Of a stretch of 61,055 nt of DNA, positions 1 through 9,505 are shown one piece after another; the stretch's first letter is position 1, and each line of letters opens with the position of its first letter. The DNA is taken from NCBI GenBank assembly GCA_003343705.1, contig QAKR01000027.1:1-61055 (forward strand), read 5' to 3'. Below the pieces are notes generated by a model. That model was not told the DNA's origin. It saw only the letters and a program-made list of their open reading frames with translations, and ran no database searches. This DNA comes from Clostridiales bacterium. Lineage in GTDB: Bacteria > Bacillota > Clostridia > Oscillospirales > UBA644. A program made the translations under genes and the position numbers.

Positions 1-919
1 TATCATATTTCATTCTATTCAAAACAATTTTTGCCATATCTGAACTTTTATCCGCATGTTTTTTAAAGTGTCCGATACCGTCATTATCTAAAGAAAAACA
101 CTGTGGTTTTGCCATATCGTGAAAGAACATTGTAAGGCGTATATATATATTATTTTCTGATGATGCAACAGCTTTTACAATGTGTGTATAAACATCATAT
201 ATATGAAACGGATTGTGTTGGTTGAAATTAATTGTTTGTAATATTTCCGGGATAAAAACAGCAATTACCGATGAATAATTAATAAGAATATTTTCTACAT
301 TCTTACCTAATAATATTTTATTAAATTCCACTGCAATTCGTTCTTTTGAGACATGACAAAGAAGCTCTTTATTTTTAAAAATTGATTCTGCTGTTTTTTC
401 TTCAATCTCAAAGCCTAAGACAGATGAAAATCTTAATGCTCTGAGAATACGAAGTGCGTCTTCTTTAAATCGCTCGTCAGGGTTGCCTACTGTTCTTATT
501 ATTTTATTTTTAATATCTTGTGAACCACCGAAAGGATCAGTTATAATTCCGTCTTTTAATGCTATTGCGTTCATTGTAAAATCTCGACGTGAAAGATCTT
601 CGTTAATACTCTTTATGAACTCAACATTTGAAGGATGCCGGCTATCGTTATACCCTTGTTCGCTGCGGAAAGTTGTTATTTCAAAGCTCTCACCGCAAAA
701 TAATAAAGTAACCGTTCCGTGTTTTATACCGGTTTCTATAATTGTTTCTTCGGAAAAGCATTTCTTAACCTCTTCCGGCGTTGCTGAAGTACATATATCA
801 ATATCTGTAAAAGCTTCTCCGCGTAAAAAATCGCGTACACAACCGCCGACGAAATAAGCGTCGTAACCGTTCTGGGAAAGCTTATTTATTATCTTTTCGG
901 GGATGGAGAATGCTGTCAA
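1..919 (-). CDS. cca: CCA tRNA nucleotidyltransferase (3' end cut by window)
   Basis: Adds or repairs the 3'-terminal CCA of tRNAs, using CTP and ATP, in the cytoplasm. The N-terminal nucleotidyltransferase core is visible: FVGGCVRD around residue 24, the metal-binding DIDICTSATPEEV soon after, and RRDFTMNAIA. An HD-type motif (FFHDMAKP) lies near the window edge, as in the HD-containing CCA enzyme family. About 306 residues are present and the C-terminus is outside the window. I place the start at a TTG (917-919) with an AAAGG about 8 nt upstream. This makes the gene overlap the end of comF by about 38 nt, which suggests translational coupling as the last visible gene of the long minus-strand cluster. 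A bacterial poly(A) polymerase is the alternative reading of this fold, but the HD domain and Firmicute context favour a CCA enzyme. Confidence 0.88.
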   Translation of the reverse strand, partial: MTAFSIPEKIINKLSQNGYDAYFVGGCVRDFLRGEAFTDIDICTSATPEEVKKCFSEETIIETGIKHGTVTLLFCGESFEITTFRSEQGYNDSRHPSNVEFIKSINEDLSRRDFTMNAIALKDGIITDPFGGSQDIKNKIIRTVGNPDERFKEDALRILRALRFSSVLGFEIEEKTAESIFKNKELLCHVSKERIAVEFNKILLGKNVENILINYSSVIAVFIPEILQTINFNQHNPFHIYDVYTHIVKAVASSENNIYIRLTMFFHDMAKPQCFSLDNDGIGHFKKHADKSSDMAKIVLNRMKYD

Positions 920-1703
920 TACGTTTTTTCCTTTCTTTTCTTTTTTTAATATGTTGAGCCTTTTTTAATAATAAATTAGGATTATAAGGAATGTCATGAT
1001 ATGTTATTGCTTGAGGTTCGTGGGAAAATTCAAAATTAATCTCGCTTTCCTTTGCCCCTATAAGTGTACGCGCAAATGTTACTCCGTAAACACATTGAGC
1101 TCCGCTTTCTAATAAAACGTTGGCACATTCCGACATTGTTGCTCCGGTTGTAAAAACATCATCTGCAATTAATATTTTTTCATTTATGGGAGACATTTGC
1201 TTATCAGAAAGGGTAAAAGCACCTTTAACATTTTGGCGTCTATGTAAATAAGTTTTACAAACTGTTTGTGATTTTGTTTTTCTGTTTTTAACTAAAAAGC
1301 ATATGCATGGAATATTAAGATAGTTTGCAATATGTTTTGCAAGGTATTTAGACTGGTTGAAACGGCCTCGTTCATTTTTTCTTGTAGGAACATATGTTAT
1401 TACGGTAGGTGTAAGATTATATTTTATTAATTCGTTAGCCATCTTATATGCAAAAAACCGCCCGATATCTTTTCTGTTCTTATACTTAAATTTGTGTACA
1501 ATCACCCGTGCTGCTCCTGAATATTTACAACATGAAACAATAGCTTCAAGTGGCGGTCTTTCTATTTTAGGGTTATCCAGTGGGACGAAAGCTTTTTTAC
1601 AGCTTTCGCACAAGGCTTCTTGCTGTGTTATTGGCAGGTTTTCAGAACAGCAAACACATATTGAGGAGAAAAATACATTCGTTATAAAATTCTTTATACC
1701 CAT
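882..1703 (-). CDS. comF: ComF family phosphoribosyltransferase-like protein
   Basis: A 273-residue ComF/GntX family protein. The N-terminus carries a four-cysteine zinc-finger-like cluster (C16, C18/C19, C32, C35). A type I phosphoribosyltransferase fold follows, with the PRPP-binding motif LIADDVFTTGATM at about residues 178-190 and YVPTRKNERGRFNQS at about 104-118. In Bacillus and Haemophilus ComF is needed for DNA uptake during transformation; its biochemical activity is not settled. The gene overlaps recD2 upstream by 10 nt and cca downstream, so it is probably cotranscribed with a DNA helicase. The window also holds dprA and a ComM-like ATPase, but no uptake pilus or ComEC gene, so competence is not shown. 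Confidence 0.9.
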   Translation of the reverse strand: MGIKNFITNVFFSSICVCCSENLPITQQEALCESCKKAFVPLDNPKIERPPLEAIVSCCKYSGAARVIVHKFKYKNRKDIGRFFAYKMANELIKYNLTPTVITYVPTRKNERGRFNQSKYLAKHIANYLNIPCICFLVKNRKTKSQTVCKTYLHRRQNVKGAFTLSDKQMSPINEKILIADDVFTTGATMSECANVLLESGAQCVYGVTFARTLIGAKESEINFEFSHEPQAITYHDIPYNPNLLLKKAQHIKKRKERKKRIDSILHPRKDNK

Positions 1704-3889
1704 GATGAATCACTTATTTGGAATTTCAGTCCGGAATAGCGTTTATCGCTTTTGGCATTTTGTACCATGCTGAAAACACGCTGTGGCGAACCTACGATTA
1801 TCAGCCTTTCCCTCGCCCGGGTAACAGCCGTATACAAAAGGTTTCGAGTAAAAAGTACGTCAGCTCCGTCCAGTAACGAAAGAATAACTGCATTAAACTC
1901 ACTACCTTGGCTTTTATGAACGGTTATTGCATATGCCGGTTCAAGGTCATCAAGTAAATCAATTGTGTATGTAACTTTTTTATCATCATAATTTACGATG
2001 AGATATTCTTTGCCGCTGTCTATTTCTTCAATAATTCCTATATCGCCGTTAAAAACGCCGTCTTCTGCTTCGCCGTTAGGTTTTTCGCCTATGATATCAT
2101 AATTGTTTCGTGTTTGCATGACTTTATCACCTTCACGAAATACAGTGCCTCTAAACATCAGCTCTCTTTTTGTATGAGCTTCAGGATTTATCGCTTGACG
2201 AATATATTCGTTTAGAACGGTTGTTCCGGATGCCCCTTTTCGGGTTGGCGATAAAATCTGTATATCAGTAAGCGGTTCATATCCATACGCTTTAGGTAAA
2301 CGATCGGCGTAGAGGGAGGAAATTAATTCACATTGTGTCTGAGAATCATCTGCACGTAAAAAGAAAAAGTCCTTTTTTGTTTCGTTTAAAATAGGTTTCT
2401 CTCCTAGTAAAATCTTATGTGCATTTGTAACGATTAAACTTTGTTTTGCCTGACGAAATATTTCGTTAAGAGTAATTACAGTAGCTTTACCGCTTTCGAT
2501 AATATCCTTAAAAACCTTACCCGGACCAACCGGTGGTAGTTGTGAAGCGTCTCCTACCATTATAAGTTTAGCAGTTATAGGCATAGCTTCTAATAAAGCT
2601 CTCATTAATACGATATCGATCATTGAGCTCTCATCTACAATAACAGCATTATATTCAAGCATATTTTGATTGTTTTTTAAAAAAACATAATCTCCGCCTT
2701 GCATTTTATATTCTAAAAGCCGGTGCAGTGTTTTAGCTTCTCTCCCTGTAAGCTCAGAGATCCTTTTAGTAGCTCGCCCTGTAGGTGCTGTTAATGCAAA
2801 TGATATTCCACGCATTTCAAAAGCATGTATTATTCCGTTAAGTGTTGTTGTTTTACCTGTTCCGGGTCCTCCTGTGAGAACAGATATTTTATGGCAACAT
2901 GCTTCTTTAATTGCTGTTTTTTGATTTTCTGCAAACTCTATACCAAGTTCTTTTTGTATCGTATTTATATCGTTTTCAAAGTTTCCGTCATACTCTTCGT
3001 TAAATTGTGCTGCAAGACATACACGTTCAGAAACAGCTTTTTCACAATCATATATACCATGGAGATACACACCGTCTGTGTTTCCTATTTTCTCTTTATA
3101 TATCAATAAAGAATCTTCAATCATTAGCTCGATATTGTTTATAACTGTTGTTTCATCAGATGAAAGCATCTGTGATGCAAGTGTGGAAAGCTTTTGTTTT
3201 GGTAAAAAAGTATGCCCCCCACTGTATAAATTATATTCAAGAATATATATAATAGCTGATTGTATGCGGTTTTCACTTGTTTTGTCATAACCCATTTTCT
3301 CAGCAATTTCATCAGCTTTTTCAAACCCGAGTCCTTGTATTTGACAAAGGCGATAAGGGTTGTTTTTTATAACATCGTAAGCTCTTAAGCCCCACTGTTT
3401 ATATATTTTAAATGCAAAATTAGGGGTTATTCCGAATTGCTGAAAATAAAGTAAAATAGATTTGACACCGAGGGTTTCTTTCATGCTTTTAGCTATTTTT
3501 TCAGCTTTTGCAACAGTTATCCCTTTTAGTTGAGCAACTTTAGCAGGTTCGTTTTCTAAAATTTCAAGAGTTTCCGGGCCAAACGCATCTACAAAAATTC
3601 TTGCAGTTTTAGCTCTTACACCCGGAACAATTCCGGAAGAAAGATACCTTAAGATTGCAGTTTCGTTTTTAGGAAGACTACATGTAAAAGATGTTACGGA
3701 AAACTGTTTTCCGTATGACTGATGTGTTATCCAATCACCCTCAACACTTATCATTTCTCCTTCTGCAACAAGCGGCAAAATGCCGACAGTTACGACAGTT
3801 TCTTCACCAGTAGACATTTCCAAAACTGTGTAGCCGTTGTCGGCATTTTTATATATTATTTTTTCAATTATTCCTTCAATATTCATCAT
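1694..3889 (-). CDS. recD2: RecD2-type ATP-dependent 5'-3' DNA helicase
   Basis: A 731-residue SF1B helicase of the RecD2/RecD-like family, found in bacteria without a RecBC partner for it. The N-terminal third has an OB-like region and helix-hairpin-helix repeats (residues ~80-200, e.g. LCQIQGLGFEKADEIAEKMG). The motor follows: Walker A GGPGTGKTTT at ~340-349, motif II VIVDESSMID at ~415, and a C-terminal UvrD-like segment ending with AYAITVHKSQGSEF. The length matches the family. RecD2 proteins take part in mismatch-repair-associated and replication-fork DNA processing. It overlaps the upstream 145-residue membrane protein by 4 nt and comF by 10 nt, so it lies inside one transcript. Confidence 0.93.
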   Translation of the reverse strand: MMNIEGIIEKIIYKNADNGYTVLEMSTGEETVVTVGILPLVAEGEMISVEGDWITHQSYGKQFSVTSFTCSLPKNETAILRYLSSGIVPGVRAKTARIFVDAFGPETLEILENEPAKVAQLKGITVAKAEKIAKSMKETLGVKSILLYFQQFGITPNFAFKIYKQWGLRAYDVIKNNPYRLCQIQGLGFEKADEIAEKMGYDKTSENRIQSAIIYILEYNLYSGGHTFLPKQKLSTLASQMLSSDETTVINNIELMIEDSLLIYKEKIGNTDGVYLHGIYDCEKAVSERVCLAAQFNEEYDGNFENDINTIQKELGIEFAENQKTAIKEACCHKISVLTGGPGTGKTTTLNGIIHAFEMRGISFALTAPTGRATKRISELTGREAKTLHRLLEYKMQGGDYVFLKNNQNMLEYNAVIVDESSMIDIVLMRALLEAMPITAKLIMVGDASQLPPVGPGKVFKDIIESGKATVITLNEIFRQAKQSLIVTNAHKILLGEKPILNETKKDFFFLRADDSQTQCELISSLYADRLPKAYGYEPLTDIQILSPTRKGASGTTVLNEYIRQAINPEAHTKRELMFRGTVFREGDKVMQTRNNYDIIGEKPNGEAEDGVFNGDIGIIEEIDSGKEYLIVNYDDKKVTYTIDLLDDLEPAYAITVHKSQGSEFNAVILSLLDGADVLFTRNLLYTAVTRARERLIIVGSPQRVFSMVQNAKSDKRYSGLKFQISDSSWV

Positions 3890-4323
3890 CTTCGTATATT
3901 AACAGCGTATCCCAAAGTTTCAAGTGGTAGGTTTACTATCGATTTCTTTATAGGAATACTTTCACCTGTTTTAAGCATTAAAAACAAAGTTTTTTTACTT
4001 TCATCAACAGATACGGATTTAATATCTGAAAGCAGTATTTTACCGTAACGAAAAACTTCTATCTGCTCATTATCAAGAATTACAGTCGGTCTTGAAAAAA
4101 TATTACGGATTGCATTTAAAAGTGCTGTAAACGTAAACGCAAACGCAACAGAAAAAACCGTAAATAAAACAACACAGATTATTTTTTGGAGATCAGTCTT
4201 AGGAGAATGTAAATATAAAAATACAATACCGGTAATACAAAGGCCTGTTAAAACAGCAAATATTCCTTGTTTAATAAAATTTTTAGATTTGGGGCGTCGT
4301 ACTATGAGCTTTATATTGTTCAT
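3886..4323 (-). CDS. Small membrane protein with PH-like C-terminal domain
   Basis: A 145-residue protein of no family I can name with certainty. Two hydrophobic helices at about residues 18-36 and 48-70 are separated by a short polar loop. A roughly 70-residue beta-rich cytosolic tail follows (VILDNEQIEVFRYGKILLSDIKSVSV...), with the strand pattern of bacterial PH-like/YcxB-type domains. The layout suggests a membrane-anchored domain with the tail in the cytoplasm. The gene overlaps trpS upstream and recD2 downstream by 4 nt each, so it is translationally coupled to both. No functional link is evident. The PH-like assignment is by strand pattern only. Confidence 0.72.
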   Translation of the reverse strand: MNNIKLIVRRPKSKNFIKQGIFAVLTGLCITGIVFLYLHSPKTDLQKIICVVLFTVFSVAFAFTFTALLNAIRNIFSRPTVILDNEQIEVFRYGKILLSDIKSVSVDESKKTLFLMLKTGESIPIKKSIVNLPLETLGYAVNIRR

Positions 4324-5318
4324 CTTGACACCAAACCGACTTTCTTATAAACTTTTGTAAGGGTTTTATTTGCAATATAACGAGCTCTCTCAGCTCCGGT
4401 ACGGTAGATTTGTTCTAATTGTGCTTTGTCTGAAATCAACGTGTTGTATTTTTCTTGAATAGGTTCCAACATATCAGCAACAACTCCCCCAACAGCCAGT
4501 TTGAAATCACCGTAACCTTTACCGCAAAAATCAGTTTCAATCTCTTCATATGTTTTGCCGGTGATTGCCGAATAGATCGTCATAAGGTTATTGATTCCGT
4601 CTTTACCTTCTGCAAAACGAATTGTTGCATCACTGTCAGTTACGGCACGTTTAAATTTTCGTATAACAACATCTTTTTTGTCTAAAAGATTTATCGTACC
4701 ATTTTCATCGTCATCACTTTTGGACATTTTTTGTGTGGGGGAGGTAAGTGATTTTATTCTCGCACCTACTTTGGGTGTATAGGCTTCGGGAAGAGTAAAG
4801 ACATCCCCGTATATACCATTAAATCGTGTAGCAATATCTCTGCAAATTTCGAGATGCTGACGTTGATCTTCTCCTACCGGTACAAGGTCTGCCTGATAAA
4901 GTAAAATATCAGCTGCCATTAATGAAGGATATGTGAAAAGTCCTGCATTTACATTCTGTGCATTTTTTGCTGATTTATCTTTGAACTGAGTCATTCGAGA
5001 AAGCTCTCCGAACATTGTGTAGCAGTCTAAAACCCAGCCCAGTTCAGCGTGTTGTGAGACATGACTCTGGAAAAAAAGCATATTCTTTTCAGGATCTATA
5101 CCGCAGGCGATATATAAAGCAAAAAGTTCCAAGGCATTTTTACGCAGTGTGGCAGGTTCCATGCGTATTGTAAGAGCATGGAGGTCAGCTATACAGTAAA
5201 AACAATTATATTCGTCCTGAAGCTCAACCCAGTTCTTAACTGCACCCAGATATCCTCCTATGTTAAGATTACCTGTTGGTTTTATACCACTAAGAATAGT
5301 CTTTTTTCCATCTAACAT
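4320..5318 (-). CDS. trpS: Tryptophanyl-tRNA synthetase
   Basis: A class I aminoacyl-tRNA synthetase charging tRNA-Trp with tryptophan, 332 residues, the usual bacterial length. The HIGH-equivalent signature lies in GIKPTGNLNIGGYLG (residues 11-25) and the KMSKS loop is exact at 197-201. Other TrpRS hallmarks are AADILLYQADLVPVGEDQRQHLE and the C-terminal anticodon-binding helices. I saw no T-box in the 18-nt gap to the upstream aminotransferase gene, so any tryptophan control would have to act at the head of the cluster. It overlaps the next gene by 4 nt (ATGA type). Confidence 0.96.
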   Translation of the reverse strand: MLDGKKTILSGIKPTGNLNIGGYLGAVKNWVELQDEYNCFYCIADLHALTIRMEPATLRKNALELFALYIACGIDPEKNMLFFQSHVSQHAELGWVLDCYTMFGELSRMTQFKDKSAKNAQNVNAGLFTYPSLMAADILLYQADLVPVGEDQRQHLEICRDIATRFNGIYGDVFTLPEAYTPKVGARIKSLTSPTQKMSKSDDDENGTINLLDKKDVVIRKFKRAVTDSDATIRFAEGKDGINNLMTIYSAITGKTYEEIETDFCGKGYGDFKLAVGGVVADMLEPIQEKYNTLISDKAQLEQIYRTGAERARYIANKTLTKVYKKVGLVSR

Positions 5319-5336
5319 TATTATTTATATCCTCTC

Positions 5337-6524
5337 TTATACATTGATTTCGTTTTTAATTAATTCAGCAAGTGTTTTTATCCCTTTATCGATTTGTTCC
5401 AGTGTAGGCATTGAATAGTTAAGGCGTATTGCCGAGGACAGGGCGTTTTCTTTACATAAAAACGCTGAGCCGGGAACAACGGCAATTTTACTTGCAAGAA
5501 TTTTCTTTGAAAAGTCGTTTGTGTTTATACCATGACCGAGATCACACCAAATAAAAAGTCCGCCTTCAGGTCGTGTATAGGTGACATCCTTTGGAAAATA
5601 TTCATCCATTACTGAAAGCATTTTTAAAGCTTTTTCACGGTAAATATTCCTGTTTTGTTCAATATGTGCATCAATATTTTCTTTTGCCATATATTCACTT
5701 ACAATCATTTGAAAAAATATATTTGTATGAACGTCGTTGACTTGTTTTGCAACCACTATTTTTTCTATTATCTCTTTTGGTGCACATAGGTATCCCATTC
5801 TCATTCCGGGAGAAAGAATTTTTGAAAAAGAGCTGCAATATACGACAATACCGTCTTCATCAAATGACTTTATTGTGGGAATATCTTCTCCCGAAAAACG
5901 CAATTCTCCGTAGGGATTATCTTCAAGAATAATAACACCGTATTTTTTTGCCAGCTCATAGATTTTTATACGTTTTTCGTTAGAAGTCGTGATACCCATA
6001 GGATTTTGGAAAGTGGGAATTGTATAGATCATTTTAACACGGTTTTCTGTTTTAAGAACGTGTTCGAGTTTTTCTATATTCATCCCGTCATCTTCCATTT
6101 CAACCCCTACAAGACGAGCACGAGTTGCTCGGAAGCAGTTGAGAGCACCTATAAAAGAAGGCTCTTCACAAATGACTACATCGCCTTCATTGCATAATAC
6201 TTTACATGTAAGATCAAGCCCCTGTTGTCCGCCTGTAACAACTATAGTTTCGTCAAATTCACGACCTATGTTAAACTTTTCTTTCATCCTTAATGAAAGT
6301 TGGCGACGAAGCTCCGGATAGCCTTCTGTTATACTGTATTGAAGGGCATCTGCCGAATGATTGTTAAAAAGATCTTCAGCAATTCTGTTCATCGCTTTTG
6401 CAGGGAATGTTGCAGGATCCGGATTGCCTCCTGCGAAAGAAATTATTGTCTTATCACCGAGAACCTTAAAAATTTCTCTTATTGCGGAAGGTTTCAAAGA
6501 CGCTATTCTATCTGAAAATTCCAT
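5337..6524 (-). CDS. PLP-dependent aminotransferase, class I/II (LysN/MocR-like branch)
   Basis: A 395-residue fold-type I PLP enzyme. The Schiff-base lysine is K235 in SSFSKILSPGMRMGY, with the cofactor-binding TGGQQGLDL near residue 97 and NPYGELRF near 203. The pattern is typical of the branch holding 2-aminoadipate transaminase and the catalytic domain of MocR regulators; no GntR DNA-binding domain is present. Substrate cannot be fixed from sequence; aromatic, branched-chain or 2-aminoadipate amino donors are all seen in this branch. It lies 18 nt downstream of the TetR gene and just upstream of trpS. Confidence 0.88.
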   Translation of the reverse strand: MEFSDRIASLKPSAIREIFKVLGDKTIISFAGGNPDPATFPAKAMNRIAEDLFNNHSADALQYSITEGYPELRRQLSLRMKEKFNIGREFDETIVVTGGQQGLDLTCKVLCNEGDVVICEEPSFIGALNCFRATRARLVGVEMEDDGMNIEKLEHVLKTENRVKMIYTIPTFQNPMGITTSNEKRIKIYELAKKYGVIILEDNPYGELRFSGEDIPTIKSFDEDGIVVYCSSFSKILSPGMRMGYLCAPKEIIEKIVVAKQVNDVHTNIFFQMIVSEYMAKENIDAHIEQNRNIYREKALKMLSVMDEYFPKDVTYTRPEGGLFIWCDLGHGINTNDFSKKILASKIAVVPGSAFLCKENALSSAIRLNYSMPTLEQIDKGIKTLAELIKNEINV

Positions 6525-6542
6525 AATTATATCCTTCTTAAT

Positions 6543-7139
6543 TTATATATTTATTGCACAGAGTATATATCCCAAACAAGAGGAATAAAAACTGTTAAAA
6601 GCTATTTGTTTAAGCTGCGGGTCCTTTTGATATTTTCTTACAATCTGTAGTAAGTTGTTTATTGTTTGTTCAAAAAACAGAAAGGGAGGAACCGCTAAAG
6701 ATCCTTTGGGAAAATCAAAAAGAGTGGTGAAAACTTGTGTCAGCCCTACCACGAGCTCGTCCTTTGCAGACTGAAAATGTGTACCGGTACTGCAGTCTAA
6801 TAATAAAAACATATTTTTATTAAACAATGGATCACTTCGAACCAACCATCTTTTAAACTCTTGGCAAAAAAGCCGTGTATCACGTATGTTTTTAAAATCA
6901 ACTATCATATTTTCCGAAAGCGAGCGTGCAATATATGCTTGAGTTTTTGCATATTGATCAGAAACTATGTATGCAAATATCTCATCTTTACTGCTGAAAT
7001 AATTATAAAAATTACCCAGCCCCGTTCCGGCTGCTTTTGCCATACGGCGCATTGAAGCCCCGGCATATCCGTATTTTAAAAATTCGTCAGTTGCTGCTTT
7101 TATTATAGCCTTCTGAACTGCATCCTTTTTAACTTGCAC
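6543..7139 (-). CDS. TetR/AcrR family transcriptional regulator
   Basis: A 198-residue protein with an N-terminal TetR helix-turn-helix (GYAGASMRRMAKAAGTGLGNFYNYFSS pattern, residues ~24-50) and a helical ligand-binding domain of unknown specificity. It overlaps the upstream membrane protein gene by 11 nt, so the two are coupled. It may control the adjacent membrane protein or the aminotransferase cluster; this is inference because no operator palindrome was identified. Its position inside a co-oriented block is unusual for a local TetR repressor, which is often divergent from its target. Confidence 0.9.
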   Translation of the reverse strand: MQVKKDAVQKAIIKAATDEFLKYGYAGASMRRMAKAAGTGLGNFYNYFSSKDEIFAYIVSDQYAKTQAYIARSLSENMIVDFKNIRDTRLFCQEFKRWLVRSDPLFNKNMFLLLDCSTGTHFQSAKDELVVGLTQVFTTLFDFPKGSLAVPPFLFFEQTINNLLQIVRKYQKDPQLKQIAFNSFYSSCLGYILCAINI

Positions 7140-7830
7140 TTGTGCTTCGCTCCTTTAATCCGTCTTTAACCAGATTTACAGCCGTGTTCACATATAAAAC
7201 AAACAGTATACTTACAGGTAAAAAACTTATCCAAAGCCCTGTTGTAATACCCAGTATATTCAGACTTATATCAGTAAAATGGTAAACTACGGAAAGCACA
7301 GATATTATAAAAAAGAGAACAGAAAAAACAACCGAAAAAACAGTATATATTTGATATGCACGTTTTGAATATATTATTTCGCTGTATTCATTTTTATAAG
7401 AAAATTTATTTGTGGCGGGTGCCTTCTTTGTTTGTGCAGATGTTACTTTTGCAAAAGCTATACAGAAAATTGCAATATAGATCATATATACTGCTATAAA
7501 TAAAAACTCAAATTTTGTATAAATACTACCTATCCAAACAGCAGCTATCGCAATAAATTTTATATTATCGGTAAAAGCAGATGCATAAAAAGGAGCAAGT
7601 TGTGCTGCAAATGTTAAAAATGACACAACCGATAGAAACACAGAAATCGAAGCGAGTTCCTTGAGCAGTCTGTTTCGGTATGTTATATTTTCAAGGCCTA
7701 AGTAAATTAAAAGAAATCCAATAAAATCAGGAGCAAGGTCAATTCTAAGCTCTTCTCCGGAGGGAAGAATAGACGTATACAAAAGTGTGAGTGCGACTAA
7801 CGCAAGCCCAAAAACGACAGTCCTTCTCAT
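7129..7830 (-). CDS. Polytopic membrane protein of unknown function
   Basis: A 233-residue integral membrane protein with about six hydrophobic segments: residues ~3-22, 32-46, 60-82, 88-104, 108-128, 160-185 and 190-220, some perhaps re-entrant. An early DLAPDFIGFLLIYLGLE motif resembles small clostridial membrane proteins that I cannot assign to a named family. The central loop (K/T/N-rich, ~130-155) should be cytosolic. It overlaps both the radical SAM gene upstream (4 nt) and the TetR gene downstream (11 nt). A regulator/membrane protein pair suggests a small-molecule response, but no transporter motif is visible. Confidence 0.75.
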   Translation of the reverse strand: MRRTVVFGLALVALTLLYTSILPSGEELRIDLAPDFIGFLLIYLGLENITYRNRLLKELASISVFLSVVSFLTFAAQLAPFYASAFTDNIKFIAIAAVWIGSIYTKFEFLFIAVYMIYIAIFCIAFAKVTSAQTKKAPATNKFSYKNEYSEIIYSKRAYQIYTVFSVVFSVLFFIISVLSVVYHFTDISLNILGITTGLWISFLPVSILFVLYVNTAVNLVKDGLKERSTSAS

Positions 7831-8831
7831 TGCGGTCCCCTCTCTAATTCATATTGTTTAAGATATGGTTTTTCTTTCACACAAAACATAACACCAAATT
7901 TTTTATTAAGATTTATAATGTTAATTCTTTTTCTTCCCACCATTTTTGATATACAGCCGGGTGCAACATAAATTATAGAATTACTTGTGGGAGGATTATT
8001 TGAAAACATTTTTTCAGCATTTAAATAAAAAATTCGTTGAGATACGAGCTCTCCGAAAGCAGGATGAAAAGGTCCTGCCACAACGCTTTGAGTTTTTACA
8101 AGGTCTGAAGAATGGAGACCTAAACGTATTATTTTTATTTTACTTTTCTCAAATATATAAACCATTTTAGCACAAAGCTCAACAGCCTGTTCAACACTTA
8201 GGGGGTTAAAATCCCCGTCATAATAAGCTGATTCCAGTTCGGTGTCTTTTATTACCACGCAAGGGTAAATTCTAACAGCGTCAGGCTTAAGTGCAGCGAT
8301 TTTTTCAGCAGTTTGAATCGACGTTTCCTCTGTATCACCGGGAAGGCCTGGCATAAACTGTAAAACGAGTTCAAACCCATATTTTTTTATAAGCTCTGTG
8401 GCTTTTTCTGTATCCTTTGATGTATGCCCTCTGTTAGAAAGCTTTAAAACTTCATCAGACATACTTTGTGCGCCCAGTTCAATTGTTGTTACACCATAAC
8501 TCTTAAGTATATCAAGAATTTCAGTATTAATATAATCAGGCCGTGTTGAGAGGCGTATGCCTGTCACGGCAGGATTTTCGTTTTTTATACGTCTTGCCGC
8601 ATCTAGATAAAAAATCATATCTTTTGCGTCAAGACCTGTAAAGCTTCCGCCGAAAAAAGCTAAATCCACTTCATTGAAACGATGCGGAATATCTTTTAAT
8701 GCGGCGGAAAAAAAACCGTAAGGATCTGAAGGTGCTGAAATTGTTCCGGCTATTCTTTTTTGATTACAAAAAACACAGTCGTTTTTACAGGCAAGGTGAG
8801 GAATGAAGAGAGGTACAGATGCGTGGCTCAC
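7827..8831 (-). CDS. Radical SAM protein (Elp3-like oxidoreductase) downstream of rnc
   Basis: A 334-residue radical SAM enzyme. The [4Fe-4S]-binding CxxxCxxC motif is at C15, C19 and C22 (HLACKNDCVFCNQ). The glycine-rich AFFGGSFTGL and later TIELGAQSMSDEVL and LQFMPGLPGDT blocks match the Elp3/YhcC-like radical SAM core, but no GNAT acetyltransferase domain follows. A homologue often sits next to rnc in Clostridia. Its substrate is unknown; a role in tRNA or coproporphyrinogen-like chemistry cannot be decided from sequence. It overlaps rnc by 4 nt and the next gene by 4 nt. Confidence 0.87.
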   Translation of the reverse strand: MSHASVPLFIPHLACKNDCVFCNQKRIAGTISAPSDPYGFFSAALKDIPHRFNEVDLAFFGGSFTGLDAKDMIFYLDAARRIKNENPAVTGIRLSTRPDYINTEILDILKSYGVTTIELGAQSMSDEVLKLSNRGHTSKDTEKATELIKKYGFELVLQFMPGLPGDTEETSIQTAEKIAALKPDAVRIYPCVVIKDTELESAYYDGDFNPLSVEQAVELCAKMVYIFEKSKIKIIRLGLHSSDLVKTQSVVAGPFHPAFGELVSQRIFYLNAEKMFSNNPPTSNSIIYVAPGCISKMVGRKRINIINLNKKFGVMFCVKEKPYLKQYELERGPQ

Positions 8832-9505
8832 AATTTGACTCCCATTAACTCAAGAGCTTTTTTTGCGGCTTCCTGTTCAGCAGCCTTTTTTGTCTTTCCC
8901 TCTCCCTGTGCCATCTCATTTGAATTAATATGTACTGCACAGACAAAAATCCGGTCATGTGCCGGGCCTTGTTCAGAAACAAGAGCATACGAGAGCTTCT
9001 CACCGGGATTTTTTTGTACTATTTCCTGTAAGATTGTCTTATAGTCACGTGCATTTTTAATTGAAGCGTATTTTTCTTTTAAAAACGGAAGAATGAATTT
9101 TCGAGCAGGCTTGATTCCTCCGTCTAAATAAACAGCGCCAAGAAGAGCTTCGGTTGCGTCGGCTAAGATAGACGGGCGCAATCTTCCTTCTTTTTGCTCT
9201 CCTTTACCAAGGTATATATATGCTCCCAATCCGATAACAGAAGCATATTCGCAAAGAGCCTCTTCGCAAACCATAGATGCACGCAATCTTGAAAGATCAC
9301 CCTCGTTACCTTTTGCCTTCGTATAAAGATATTCAGTACAAACTATTGATAACACAGCGTCACCCAAAAATTCGAGCCTTTCGTTGCACTCACCCTCACC
9401 TTTATGCTCGTTATGGTATGAGGAATGAGTAAGAGCTGTTAAGAGCAGCTCTTTGCTTAGAAATTCATATTCAATTTTTTCTTCCAGCTCTATTAGAGAG
9501 TCCAT
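8828..9505 (-). CDS. rnc: Ribonuclease III
   Basis: Double-stranded-RNA endonuclease that processes rRNA precursors and mRNAs; 225 residues. The signature NERLEFLGDAVLS (residues 41-53) with its catalytic acidic residues and the second acidic cluster DATEALLGAVYLDGG are intact. A C-terminal dsRNA-binding domain (~155-222) ends in KTKKAAEQEAAKKALELMG. The stop codon region of the ACP-like gene upstream abuts the start (1-nt overlap), and the radical SAM gene overlaps the end. The order plsX-acp-rnc is a classic Firmicute arrangement. Confidence 0.96.
   Translation of the reverse strand: MDSLIELEEKIEYEFLSKELLLTALTHSSYHNEHKGEGECNERLEFLGDAVLSIVCTEYLYTKAKGNEGDLSRLRASMVCEEALCEYASVIGLGAYIYLGKGEQKEGRLRPSILADATEALLGAVYLDGGIKPARKFILPFLKEKYASIKNARDYKTILQEIVQKNPGEKLSYALVSEQGPAHDRIFVCAVHINSNEMAQGEGKTKKAAEQEAAKKALELMGVKL

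Noticed and set aside
5319..5336. T-box or trp attenuator before trpS
   Set aside because: The 18-nt gap after the aminotransferase gene is too short, and no T-box motif was seen.
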